In this document: piece by piece, positions 46,860 to 55,276 of the stretch
Position numbering within the stretch: the stretch's first letter is position 1
Layout: each line of letters begins with the position of its first letter
Assembly (NCBI RefSeq): GCF_039545795.1
Contig: NZ_CP154260.1
Coordinates: 1,989,001-2,053,000 of the forward strand
Length of the DNA stretch: 64,000 nt
DNA from: Chitinophaga niabensis
GTDB lineage: Bacteria; Bacteroidota; Bacteroidia; Chitinophagales; Chitinophagaceae
Reading direction: 5' to 3'
The notes under the pieces: generated by a model
Database searches by the model: none
Told to the model about the DNA's origin: nothing
What the model saw: only the letters and a program-made list of their open reading frames with translations
Translations under genes and position numbers: made by a program

Positions 46860-48502
46860 AAAAAGTAATTATTTTATTGTTGCTGAGTGCTGGCTTTTTC
46901 ACAGCACAGGCACAAAGTATGAACGTATGGCTGGAAACTTCTTTGAAAAGGATCTTTCCGCAATCTCCTGCGGGTACCGATTCTGTATTGGAGTTATCCG
47001 CAGCCAGGGGCAGCCGCATTTCCTTTCAGGCAGCTTTTCACAGCGATCTGAAAGACCAGGTGCATATTGAATGCAGTATGGAGAATGCGGCGGAATTAAA
47101 ACCCCGGATACGTTATGTGGGGCTGGTGCCCATGCATCATTTTACAACGGACGTAAGGAAAGAAGAAATGGACGGAATCGGCTTCCTCCCGGGACTGGTG
47201 CCGGAACCATTATACCCGCTTACAAAGGTGGAAGCAAATCCTTATGCAAGCCGTTCTTTCTGGGTAACGCTGAACATTCCCGCTAACATTACACCCGGCA
47301 TGCACACTTACAATGTGAAGCTGAAGTGGAATAAAGGGGAGCGGGTATTAAAACTGAAAGTGAATGTGAGCAAACTGGTGTTGCAGCCCCGCCGTAATTT
47401 CCCTGTTACACATTGGTGGCGGGGAGAAGCTACGAGCATTTATTACAAAACTAAAATGTTCGATGAACAATGGTGGAAACACACGGAAGCACAAATGCGG
47501 AACCTGATGGAGCATGGAACGGATGTGGCTTTTGTGCAGAACTTCTTTGAGTTTAAAACCTTGTTTAAACAACCCTGCCAGATGTTGCTCGTTGATGAGC
47601 CAAGCCCGGGGAAGTATACATTCGACTGGTCTGTGATCAAACGGTTCACGGATATGTGTAAGCAAATGGGCTACCGGAAATTCGAATGGGCACATCTGTG
47701 GATGTACTGGGGGGTAACAACGGCCATGCGGGTGTATACGGTGAAAGATGGAAAGTATGTGTTACTGTGGGATGCGGACCTTCCGGCTTTCTCAGACAAG
47801 TACATCAGCTTCCTGAAACAATTCCTGCCCGCCTTTCACGCCTTCCTGCAAAAGGAAAATATACTGGAAGATTCTTATTTTCATTTATCGGATGAACCCT
47901 GGTCTGAACATGTGCCTAATTACAAACGTGCACGGCAGGTGCTGAAAGATCTGGCGCCCTGGATGAAAGTAATGGACGCCTTAAGCGATATCCGTTATGG
48001 AAAAGAACACCTGACAGATATACCGGTGCCCATTATCAGCTCGGCAGCGGCATACCTGAAAGAAAAGATCCCACACTGGGTGTATTTCTGTACCGGTCCA
48101 AGGGATAAATGGCTGAACCGTTTCTTTGATACACCGCTTCCGAAGATCCGGATGTCCGGCTGGTTGTTTTACCATCTGAAGGCAGAGGGCTTTTTGCATT
48201 GGGGGTATAATTACTGGCATAAACTGGATTCAGAGGAAGCATCAGACCCTTATACGAATGGTTCTGCACACGCTTATCCGGGTATACCGGATGGCGATCC
48301 CTTTGTGGTGTATCCGGGTCCTGAGGGGCCTTATGATTCCATCCGCTGGGAGGTGTTTGCAGAGTCGCTGCAGGACTATGCTATCCTGCAATCTGCGGGT
48401 ATTGATCCGGACGATAAGTTGTTCACTCCTTTACTTTCTTATGAAGATTTTCCTAAAACATCAGCATGGATAACAGCGGCATTAAAGCAGGTTTTATTTT
48501 AA
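46853..48502 (+). CDS. DUF4091 / GH123-like putative glycoside hydrolase
   Basis: This secreted protein of 549 residues (signal peptide to about residue 20) has an N-terminal beta-sandwich and a TIM-barrel-like part (WAHLWMYWG). The motif HLSDEPW near 344-350 has an adjacent Asp-Glu pair, as in GH123 N-acetyl-beta-galactosaminidases, which carry a DUF4091 domain. Because DUF4091 proteins occur with many substrates in Bacteroidota loci, the specificity is open. The C-terminal GWLFYHLKAEGFLHWGYNYW is typical of the group. The gene overlaps SusD upstream by 7 bases and the next gene downstream by 37 bases. Confidence 0.75.
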   Translation: MVKKVIILLLLSAGFFTAQAQSMNVWLETSLKRIFPQSPAGTDSVLELSAARGSRISFQAAFHSDLKDQVHIECSMENAAELKPRIRYVGLVPMHHFTTDVRKEEMDGIGFLPGLVPEPLYPLTKVEANPYASRSFWVTLNIPANITPGMHTYNVKLKWNKGERVLKLKVNVSKLVLQPRRNFPVTHWWRGEATSIYYKTKMFDEQWWKHTEAQMRNLMEHGTDVAFVQNFFEFKTLFKQPCQMLLVDEPSPGKYTFDWSVIKRFTDMCKQMGYRKFEWAHLWMYWGVTTAMRVYTVKDGKYVLLWDADLPAFSDKYISFLKQFLPAFHAFLQKENILEDSYFHLSDEPWSEHVPNYKRARQVLKDLAPWMKVMDALSDIRYGKEHLTDIPVPIISSAAAYLKEKIPHWVYFCTGPRDKWLNRFFDTPLPKIRMSGWLFYHLKAEGFLHWGYNYWHKLDSEEASDPYTNGSAHAYPGIPDGDPFVVYPGPEGPYDSIRWEVFAESLQDYAILQSAGIDPDDKLFTPLLSYEDFPKTSAWITAALKQVLF

Positions 48503-49422
48503 TACTCCTGTTTGCTTTTACGGCAGGCAGGGCGCAATGGATCAGGCGGGACAGTACTGTATGGGGTGTTCGCAATGGTATAGTGGTGGGCCTCTGGCCA
48601 GGTGCCATTGAAAGTCTGAAGGAAGGGGCTAACGGAGGCCCGCGGGGATTGTTACGTATCGGATATCACTTTGGTGGCGTAACCTATCATATCAATTACA
48701 TCGCCGTAGAACCGGTGGTGAATGGGAAGATAGAATTCAGCGAGATCTCACCTTCAGCATCGGATGGCAAATGGGGGAAGCAGATGTGGATAGGGGATAC
48801 TGTGATGACGGAAAATACATTGAACCTGTATGTTCACATGGAGAAATTCGCCAACGGCGCACATCCTTACCTCAGGTTAAGTATACATAAAGACAGGCCG
48901 GAGGAATTATGCATAGAAGTATTCCATCATCCCGGCAGCGCTCCTATGGAGCGTTGCGGGATCACGGCTACGATGGGGAATTATTCCCGCCTGCGGAAAT
49001 TGTATTTAAAAGATACGGTGATCAACTCCCGGGAGCTGTATGCCGGTTACGATGGCATTGATTTCATTGAGAAAGAGACGTATCCTGTAGATAAGATTGT
49101 TTTAGCAACACCGGATGAATCTTTTGCGCAACTGGCCGCATGGCCGCAGGAGCCTGCTTACCTGGCCCGCTGGAACTGGCGGTACCGGCCCTTTTATATG
49201 CTTACACAATATTGGCGGAAAGATACGGCAACGCCTTCTTTGCAAGTTAGAGTGAATGGCCGTGCTAAATACTGGAGCGGAGGAAACAGAGACCCGCGGC
49301 AGTATATTGCTATACCGGGCGGGCCTTCTTTTGAGAATTTTGAGTTGAGAGAGAAATATCATGCAGGGCAGAAAGCCTATTTCGGTTTAAGTCTTAAACC
49401 GGTGGCGGAATTACTTCGGTAA
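48466..49422 (+). CDS. Secreted protein of unknown function
   Basis: I do not recognise a family for this 318-residue protein. It has a signal peptide (IKAGFILILLFAFTAGRA). The mature part is beta-rich with many Trp, Tyr and Gly residues (WIRRDSTVWGVRNGIVVGLW, GPRGLLRIGYHFGG). This suggests a beta-sandwich carbohydrate-binding or glycoside-hydrolase-associated fold. The start lies 37 bases inside the DUF4091 gene, and the stop overlaps the convergent permease stop by 12 bases. Its place at the end of the SusC operon implies a role in glycan handling outside the cytoplasm. Confidence 0.7.
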   Translation: MDNSGIKAGFILILLFAFTAGRAQWIRRDSTVWGVRNGIVVGLWPGAIESLKEGANGGPRGLLRIGYHFGGVTYHINYIAVEPVVNGKIEFSEISPSASDGKWGKQMWIGDTVMTENTLNLYVHMEKFANGAHPYLRLSIHKDRPEELCIEVFHHPGSAPMERCGITATMGNYSRLRKLYLKDTVINSRELYAGYDGIDFIEKETYPVDKIVLATPDESFAQLAAWPQEPAYLARWNWRYRPFYMLTQYWRKDTATPSLQVRVNGRAKYWSGGNRDPRQYIAIPGGPSFENFELREKYHAGQKAYFGLSLKPVAELLR

Positions 49423-50673
49423 TGCATGCCGCCACGCATAATACAACACAACCGCAAAACAGATCATCGGCACAACATAGGCCAGCTGCACATTATAATA
49501 GTAAGCGATAGCTCCCAGCCCCAGGGGCACCAAAGCGCCTCCCACAATAGACATCACGAGGAAAGCAGAAGCGGATTTGGTTTCATTGCCCAGGTCCCTG
49601 ATAGCGAGTGAAAAGATGGTTGGGAACATGATAGACATGAAGAACTCTACCATCAGTAAGAAATACACACCGGTCTTTCCGCCCTGTAATACACAATACG
49701 CCAGTAATAACACACATGCCGCACTGTAAATGATCAGCAGGATCCGGGGTGCTATCTTTTGCATGAGGAAAGTGCCCACATAACGCCCGATCATAAAGCA
49801 GAGCAACAGCATGCCCAGGAAAGTGGTGGCTTCCAGTTCCGGCATACCTGCACTGAAACCTGCGTAACGGATAAAGAAGCTGGAGATACATACCTGTGCC
49901 CCTACATATGCAAACTGTGCTATCACGCCCCAGCGGAAATGTACATGCCTGAATACGCGCAGGTTGATGCTGAGTTTACCACCATGTTCTTCCTGTACCG
50001 GCGGAAAATGCACCAGCCTGAAAGTAAGTGCTACCAGTAATAGTACACCTGCAATAGCGAGATAGGGGACCTGTACAGACCTTGCTTCTGAAAGCAGGTA
50101 ACTGTTCAGTGCCTCTGGGTTCATGGCATTGAGTTGTTCCGTGGAGAACTCTTTGCCGGAGAGGATCACTTTGCTCAGGAAGAAGGCAGCTACAAAAGCT
50201 CCCAGCCCGTTAAAGGCCTGTGCAAAGTTGAGGCGTTGTACAGCAGTTTCCTTTGATCCCATAATGGTGATGTAAGGATTGGCGGCAGTTTCCAGGAAGG
50301 TCATACCTGCTGCTACCAAGAACAGTGCGAACAGGAAGAGGCCAAAGGAACGCAGTTCAGCTGCGGGGAAGAATAAAATGGCCCCGGTGGCAGCAATGAG
50401 CAGGCCTGTGATGATGCCTGTTTTGTAACTCCATTTACGCATCACCCATGCCGCTGGTAATGCAAAAAAGAAATAGCTCACCCAATAGGCGGAATCAATG
50501 AAGGCGGATTGAAAGTCGTTCAGCTGGCAGGCTTTGCGGAGATGCGGGATCAGCACGGGTATCAGGTTACCGGTCAGTGCCCATAAAAAGAACAGGCTGA
50601 TAACGAGTATGAACGTCAGTTTAACAGTGTTGCTGTGCGTGGAGGGCTGCAACGTTTCAACGGTGGAATTCAT
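49411..50673 (-). CDS. FucP-like MFS sugar permease
   Basis: This is a 420-residue major-facilitator sugar/H+ symporter with 12 predicted membrane segments, close to E. coli FucP, which carries L-fucose and also D-arabinose. Shared stretches include FFLWAL near 33, SYKTGIITGLL, FLETAANP, RLNFAQAFN and AQFAYVGAQ. The Glu of FLETAANP matches the important FucP Glu135. The position of FucP Asp46 (LND) is replaced by Pro in GNLIPVLIP. It is the last gene of the - operon, separated by 100 bases from the gene upstream, and would bring the released monosaccharide into the cytoplasm. Confidence 0.9.
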   Translation of the reverse strand: MNSTVETLQPSTHSNTVKLTFILVISLFFLWALTGNLIPVLIPHLRKACQLNDFQSAFIDSAYWVSYFFFALPAAWVMRKWSYKTGIITGLLIAATGAILFFPAAELRSFGLFLFALFLVAAGMTFLETAANPYITIMGSKETAVQRLNFAQAFNGLGAFVAAFFLSKVILSGKEFSTEQLNAMNPEALNSYLLSEARSVQVPYLAIAGVLLLVALTFRLVHFPPVQEEHGGKLSINLRVFRHVHFRWGVIAQFAYVGAQVCISSFFIRYAGFSAGMPELEATTFLGMLLLCFMIGRYVGTFLMQKIAPRILLIIYSAACVLLLAYCVLQGGKTGVYFLLMVEFFMSIMFPTIFSLAIRDLGNETKSASAFLVMSIVGGALVPLGLGAIAYYYNVQLAYVVPMICFAVVLYYAWRHALPK

Positions 50674-50773
50674 ATAGGGCGGATTTAATGCAGTGTTGGA
50701 ACCTGGTTGATCATTGTAGTCAATGATGCGTTTTGTATTGATTAGCGTGTTTGAAGGTCATTGGCCAACCTGA
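50674..50773. promoter_or_regulatory. Gap between FAH-family and permease genes with hairpin and repeats
   Basis: A 7-pair perfect stem with a TAGT loop lies at 50710-50727 (ATCATTG with CAATGAT). The 10-base repeat AATGCAGTGT occurs at 50687-50696 and, just inside the upstream gene's stop codon, at 50776-50785. The gap may hold a secondary promoter or an mRNA-processing site that sets permease expression. Confidence 0.3.
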
Positions 50774-51631
50774 TCAATGCAGTGTCTGTACGTCATTGAT
50801 CAATGTGCCGATGTGGTCTATGCTGATCTCTACACGGTCATTATCCTGCAGTGTGAAACTGTTATCCGGTACCAGGCAGGTGCCTGTCATAAGATAACAA
50901 CCGTCAGGAAATGCACATCCTTTGAAGAGAAAATCTACCAACTCCTGGTGGCCGCGTTTCATCTGGCTGATGGGAACACTATCACTATACTTCATGTCTT
51001 CCTTCCGGAAGATGGACATTTTTATGAGCGTATCCGGCGGGATAGGTGTATCTGTTACAATCAGACAGGGGCCAAGACCGGCGCATTTCTCATAAACTTT
51101 TGCCTGCGGGAGGTACAGGGGGTTTTCTCCTTCAATACTGCGGGAGCTCATGTCGTTGCCAACGGTATATCCTTCAATGGTACCATGGCTGCTTACAAAG
51201 AGCGTAAGCTCCGGTTCCGGTACATCCCAGGAAGAATCTTCCCGGATGAACACCACTTGTTTGTGGCCGGATACCCTGTGCGGCGTGGCTTTGAAAAAGA
51301 GTTCCGGCCTTTCTGCCACATATACTTTATCATAAAAGGTAGCACCGCCGGAAACCTCAGATTCTTCCATGCGAGCGGTACGGCTGCGGAAATACGTAAC
51401 ACCGGCAGCCCATACTTCCTGTGTGGCAATGGGCGCCTGCAGCTCATTTTCAATGATGGTTTCTGCGGTGGCTTTATCTATGCGCGTTTGGGCAGGAAGT
51501 TCTGACAGGATGTTTTTGAATAACTCTTTCCTGTTCACGAAACTATTCCAGTCCGCCTTGATGGAATAATACTGTTCATCGTAGAAGGCCAGCAATGTGG
51601 CGGCGGTTTTATAGAGACGAATGATCTGCAT
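50774..51631 (-). CDS. FAH-superfamily protein, 2-keto-3-deoxypentonate (D-arabinonate/D-xylonate) dehydratase-like
   Basis: This fumarylacetoacetate-hydrolase-fold enzyme has 285 residues from the ATG at 51631; the longer frame adds 12 residues overlapping the upstream gene. The segments [34 protein letters not shown] (metal-binding Glu residues), [19 protein letters not shown] and AKVYEKC match the subgroup that includes 2-keto-3-deoxy-D-arabinonate dehydratase of Sulfolobus. It would dehydrate 2-keto-3-deoxypentonate to alpha-ketoglutarate semialdehyde. The aldehyde dehydrogenase that would use this product is in the same operon. A hydrolase acting on 2,4-diketo-3-deoxy-L-fuconate is the main alternative. 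Confidence 0.85.
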   Translation of the reverse strand: MQIIRLYKTAATLLAFYDEQYYSIKADWNSFVNRKELFKNILSELPAQTRIDKATAETIIENELQAPIATQEVWAAGVTYFRSRTARMEESEVSGGATFYDKVYVAERPELFFKATPHRVSGHKQVVFIREDSSWDVPEPELTLFVSSHGTIEGYTVGNDMSSRSIEGENPLYLPQAKVYEKCAGLGPCLIVTDTPIPPDTLIKMSIFRKEDMKYSDSVPISQMKRGHQELVDFLFKGCAFPDGCYLMTGTCLVPDNSFTLQDNDRVEISIDHIGTLINDVQTLH

Positions 51632-51638
51632 GGTGTAA

Positions 51639-52865
51639 TTATTTTTTGCTGAGGAATTGTTGTACATCTTCCAGCGGCAGGTTCCACAAGCGGGCAGCGA
51701 GGGCTTTCAGGGCTATGCGGTCTGCAGCTTCAAAGTGCATGGTCACCTGTTTGTAACTGAGTGTTTCTCCGGGTTGCAGGGCGCGTGCATCGGAAGAAGA
51801 TTCTACTTCATAGAAAGGGCCCATTTGAGAACCATCTGCCAGCGGGCCATCGTTATAGCAATTCACGGCATCTCCTTTGAATGGTTCTTTCTGCAGTTCC
51901 CATTTGGAGTTCACATAACGGCCCTGTGGCACTACTTCATAGAAAAGCACGGTAAGTGTGTTGTTCTCCAGGTCTATACTGCCTGCACCTGATTTGGCAA
52001 CGAGGGGAGAGAGGCCCAGTTTGCCACGGGCTTTACCGTCTGCGCGGAAGAGCAGCAGGCTGTCTTTCACCTGCAGGTTCTGCGGAGGTATTTTGCCGAA
52101 GTAATCATCCGTGATATGTGCACGGGCATCTGCTACTCCTTTGAAAGGCGCTACCACCACCGTCTGATCAGAGGGTATAAACATACCCAGCAGCCAGATG
52201 CTTAGCAGACCGTTCTTTTCCTGCCATGCACTATCTCCGGTATTGGTCAGTACATTCTCTGTTTCATAAGCTACGCTTTTAACACCTTCGGGCAATGCAT
52301 ATTGCAGTCGTGCAGCGATGGCGTTATTATCCAGCAGGCGGATGGTTCTGCTGATATCGAGTTTAAAGGTAGTGCCGGAATAGTTTTGAATACTTCCTGC
52401 ATATTGATACGTGATGGCGTTGGCGGACTGGGATTTCACGTTGTAGTGCGCAGTATCTATCAGGCCGGGTGTTTGCCAGTTATCGAATTCAAAGGATTTA
52501 CCGCCGGGGAAGAACAGGGAATACTGTCCGCCTTCGGGTCCTAACCAGAAGCGTTCTTCACCACCGAATGCATTGATGTGCGGCGAGAGTTTGCCGGAGG
52601 ATACCAGGTTGTAATTGATCCAGCCAAAACTTTTGCCTGCGTTGCCGCTGGCGGTGCTGGTCATTACGCGGGCCTGATAATCGCCTGTTACCACCACACG
52701 GCTGCTGTCGCTGCTGCTTTGCAGTACTACTACATTCTGCAGGTGTTTTTGCAGGAAAGCTACGTCTTCCCCGAAAGTGCCGGGTTTCTTTTCTTCTTTC
52801 GTTTCGGCCTGGTTGCAGCTGATCATGCCTGTCAGCAATGCGGCTGCGATAATGTTTAATTTCAT
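51639..52865 (-). CDS. DUF6786-like lipoprotein
   Basis: This 408-residue lipoprotein ([17 protein letters not shown], Cys at about residue 17) is beta-rich, with segments such as [20 protein letters not shown] that I associate with the DUF6786 group. The fold looks like the aldose-epimerase/beta-sandwich type, but no catalytic His pair is evident. It lies between the dehydratase and FAH-family genes with gaps of 17 and 7 bases, so it is part of the sugar-acid operon even though it is extracytoplasmic. It could interconvert anomers or bind the sugar. The family name is from recollection. Confidence 0.65.
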   Translation of the reverse strand: MKLNIIAAALLTGMISCNQAETKEEKKPGTFGEDVAFLQKHLQNVVVLQSSSDSSRVVVTGDYQARVMTSTASGNAGKSFGWINYNLVSSGKLSPHINAFGGEERFWLGPEGGQYSLFFPGGKSFEFDNWQTPGLIDTAHYNVKSQSANAITYQYAGSIQNYSGTTFKLDISRTIRLLDNNAIAARLQYALPEGVKSVAYETENVLTNTGDSAWQEKNGLLSIWLLGMFIPSDQTVVVAPFKGVADARAHITDDYFGKIPPQNLQVKDSLLLFRADGKARGKLGLSPLVAKSGAGSIDLENNTLTVLFYEVVPQGRYVNSKWELQKEPFKGDAVNCYNDGPLADGSQMGPFYEVESSSDARALQPGETLSYKQVTMHFEAADRIALKALAARLWNLPLEDVQQFLSKK

Positions 52866-52882
52866 AACGGTGTTTTGAAAAC

Positions 52883-54490
52883 TTATAAAGAAACCCCTCT
52901 TTTCCAGGGAATGAAATCATCCTGTTCCAGCACCTGTGCCCTTGCGGTGTATAAACCACTGGCGGTATCGATCACTAAATTTAAGATCCTGTCTGCTGCT
53001 TCATTGATAGATTCTTCTCCATTGATAATAGTTCCTGTGTCTATATCAATGATGTCCTCCATTTTGTTGGCAAGTTTGCTGTTGGTGGAGAGCTTGAGCA
53101 CCGGCGTAACAGGGTTGCCGGTAGGAGTGCCAAGCCCTGTTGTAAAGAGCACGATGTTAGCGCCTGCACCTACTTCTGCCGTAGTGGATTCCACATCGCT
53201 GCCGGGTGTACAGAGCAATGCAAGGCCCGGGCGTTGTACCCTGCCCGGATAGTCAATTACATCTGTAACGGGAGAGGAGCCTCCTTTTTTTGCTGCGCCG
53301 GCAGATTTGATGGCATCTGTAATGAGTCCATCGCGGATGTTGCCGGCAGAAGGATTGGAATCGAAGCCTGATCCCACAGCTTCCGCTCTGCTGGCATACT
53401 CACGCATGAGTTGTGTGTAACGTGCAGCGAGTTCTGTGTTGATGCAGCGGTCGCTCAGTTCCTGTTCCACACCGCAGAGTTCGGGGAATTCAGATAAGAT
53501 CACGGAGCCGCCTAATGCTACCAGTATGTCCGAAACCCTTCCCACGGCCGGGTTGGCAGAGATGCCGGAGAAGCCGTCTGAACCGCCGCATTCCATGCCA
53601 ATGATCAGTTTATTGAGCGGTGCGGGCTGGCGTTGTTGTTTGTTGGCTTTGGCAAGTCCTTCAAAAGTGAGTTGCAATGCCTGTTCCATCAATACTTTTT
53701 CAGAGCCTATCTTTTGCTGTTCCAGGCAGATCACTGTTCTGTCGAAACCCGGTACTCTTTTTTCTATCTCTTCCTTCAGCATATCTATCTGCGCATTCTG
53801 GCAGCCGAGGCTGAGCACGGTAGCGCCTGCTACGTTGGGATGCGTGATGTATCCGGCTAACAGGCCGCAAAGCGTGCGGGCATCATCTTTGGTGCCGCCG
53901 CAGCCTAAAGTATGGGAGAGGAGTTTAATGCCGTCTATATTTTCAAAGGTCCTGCGTTTGGGTGGTTTTATAACTATCTCAGGATCTTCTTTACCCTGCA
54001 GCAACTGCTGCAGCATTTCTTCATAAGGATTGTGTTTGCGGTAACCCAGTTCTTTCACCAGCACTTTATGCAACATCTGTACATTGCGGTTTTCACAGAA
54101 CACCAGGGGAATGATCACCCAGTAATTGCCAGTGCCCACACGTCCGTCTGTGCGATGGTAACCCATGAAATGACGGTCTTTCCATTCGGAGACATCCGGT
54201 ACATCCCAATTGATCTTACGTTCTTCTTTCACGGCAAAATTGCCGGAAGCGTGGCGGATATTCTTTGTGGTGATCAGTTCACCTTTGGGGAGATCTTCAT
54301 TGGCTAAACCTACCAGCACGCCATACATGATAATAGGGCTGTCTTTCGCAATGAATTCCCCGGTGAGTTTATGTTTGGCAGCCACATTACGGATAGCGGT
54401 GATACCTTCCACCGTTGTGCCGGCCGGGATATCCTGCAGGGCTACCCACACATTATCATCCTGATGGATCTTTAATATTTGTAAGCGCAT
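52883..54490 (-). CDS. UxaA-family sugar-acid dehydratase
   Basis: This 535-residue protein belongs to the altronate/galactarate dehydratase family (UxaA/GarD). It has an N-terminal SAF-like domain (about residues 1-90) and the large UxaA core, with HTLGCGGTKDDARTLCGLLAGY, LSLGCQNAQID and GMECGGSDGFSGISANPAVG. The cysteines in these motifs fit the metal site of the family. In UxaA the product is 2-keto-3-deoxygluconate. Next to the FAH-family and alpha-ketoglutarate-semialdehyde dehydrogenase genes, a five-carbon acid such as D-arabinonate is a more likely substrate. D-altronate, D-arabinonate and L-fuconate share the same configuration at C2-C4. Confidence 0.88.
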   Translation of the reverse strand: MRLQILKIHQDDNVWVALQDIPAGTTVEGITAIRNVAAKHKLTGEFIAKDSPIIMYGVLVGLANEDLPKGELITTKNIRHASGNFAVKEERKINWDVPDVSEWKDRHFMGYHRTDGRVGTGNYWVIIPLVFCENRNVQMLHKVLVKELGYRKHNPYEEMLQQLLQGKEDPEIVIKPPKRRTFENIDGIKLLSHTLGCGGTKDDARTLCGLLAGYITHPNVAGATVLSLGCQNAQIDMLKEEIEKRVPGFDRTVICLEQQKIGSEKVLMEQALQLTFEGLAKANKQQRQPAPLNKLIIGMECGGSDGFSGISANPAVGRVSDILVALGGSVILSEFPELCGVEQELSDRCINTELAARYTQLMREYASRAEAVGSGFDSNPSAGNIRDGLITDAIKSAGAAKKGGSSPVTDVIDYPGRVQRPGLALLCTPGSDVESTTAEVGAGANIVLFTTGLGTPTGNPVTPVLKLSTNSKLANKMEDIIDIDTGTIINGEESINEAADRILNLVIDTASGLYTARAQVLEQDDFIPWKRGVSL

Positions 54491-54498
54491 GTTATGTT

Positions 54499-55269
54499 CT
54501 ATTTTAAAGCCCTGTCCAGGTGCACATATCCGCCATCTACATGGATCAGCTGGCCGGTGGTGTGGCTGGACTTTTCAGACAGCAGGAAGGTAACCATCTG
54601 TGCAATCTCTTCCGGCGTGGTCATTCTTTTTTCCAATGGTATACCTTCCACAATGTTGGCGAGTTTGGTTTCTTTATCGGCAAAAGTATTGATCCAGCTT
54701 TCGTACAAAGGTGTCCATGATTCCGATACTACTACGGCATTTACACGGATGCTGTAGGGGAGTAGTTCTACTGCCCATTCACGGGTGAGTGCATTCCTGC
54801 CTCCGTTGGCAGCAGCATAACCGGAGGTATTACCCTGGCCTGTTTCGGCGGTTTTGGAAGTGATGTTCACAATAGGACCTTTGCTCTTTTTAAGGTAAGG
54901 CAGGGCATGATGTGCAATGAGATAGTAATGCACTACGTTGCGGTGAAGGGATTGCATAAAGCCTTCGTAAGAACCGGATTCCAACCCAACGCCATCATTG
55001 ATACCGGCATTGTTCACTAACCCGTCTATCCTTCCATATTGTTGTATGATAGCTTCTACCGCTGCTTTACAGGTATCGGGGTCAGTGAGTTCAGCAGTTA
55101 TCTGCCAGCCTTTTCCGATTTGGGCCAGGTGTTGCAGGTTATCTGATTCATTCCTTCCGATGATCACAGGAAAGGCACCTTCTCCGGCGAGTACGGCTGA
55201 AATAGCTGCACCGATCCCTTTGGCGCCACCTGTTACTATGATGATCTTATCTTTTAATCCCAGGTCCAT
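54499..55269 (-). CDS. SDR oxidoreductase, L-fucose/D-arabinose 1-dehydrogenase-like
   Basis: This 256-residue SDR starts at the ATG at 55269 (MDLGLKDKIIIVTGGAKGIG); the longer frame runs into the aldehyde dehydrogenase gene. It has NNAGIND, ITSKTAETGQ with the catalytic Ser, and GYAAANGGRNALTREWA. The usual YxxxK motif is Y151-A-A-A-N155, so the catalytic Lys is Asn. The C-terminal SESWTPLYESW and GQLIHVDGGYVHLDRAL resemble bacterial L-fucose dehydrogenases, which also oxidise D-arabinose. It would make the sugar lactone at the start of the pathway. A 2-keto-3-deoxyfuconate 4-dehydrogenase is the alternative. Confidence 0.85.
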   Translation of the reverse strand: MDLGLKDKIIIVTGGAKGIGAAISAVLAGEGAFPVIIGRNESDNLQHLAQIGKGWQITAELTDPDTCKAAVEAIIQQYGRIDGLVNNAGINDGVGLESGSYEGFMQSLHRNVVHYYLIAHHALPYLKKSKGPIVNITSKTAETGQGNTSGYAAANGGRNALTREWAVELLPYSIRVNAVVVSESWTPLYESWINTFADKETKLANIVEGIPLEKRMTTPEEIAQMVTFLLSEKSSHTTGQLIHVDGGYVHLDRALK

Positions 55270-55276
55270 AGATAAA

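Noticed and set aside
53436..54026. 196-residue + strand frame opposite the UxaA-family gene
   Set aside because: It is antisense to a well-supported gene, has no signal or domain, and follows from codon bias on the other strand.
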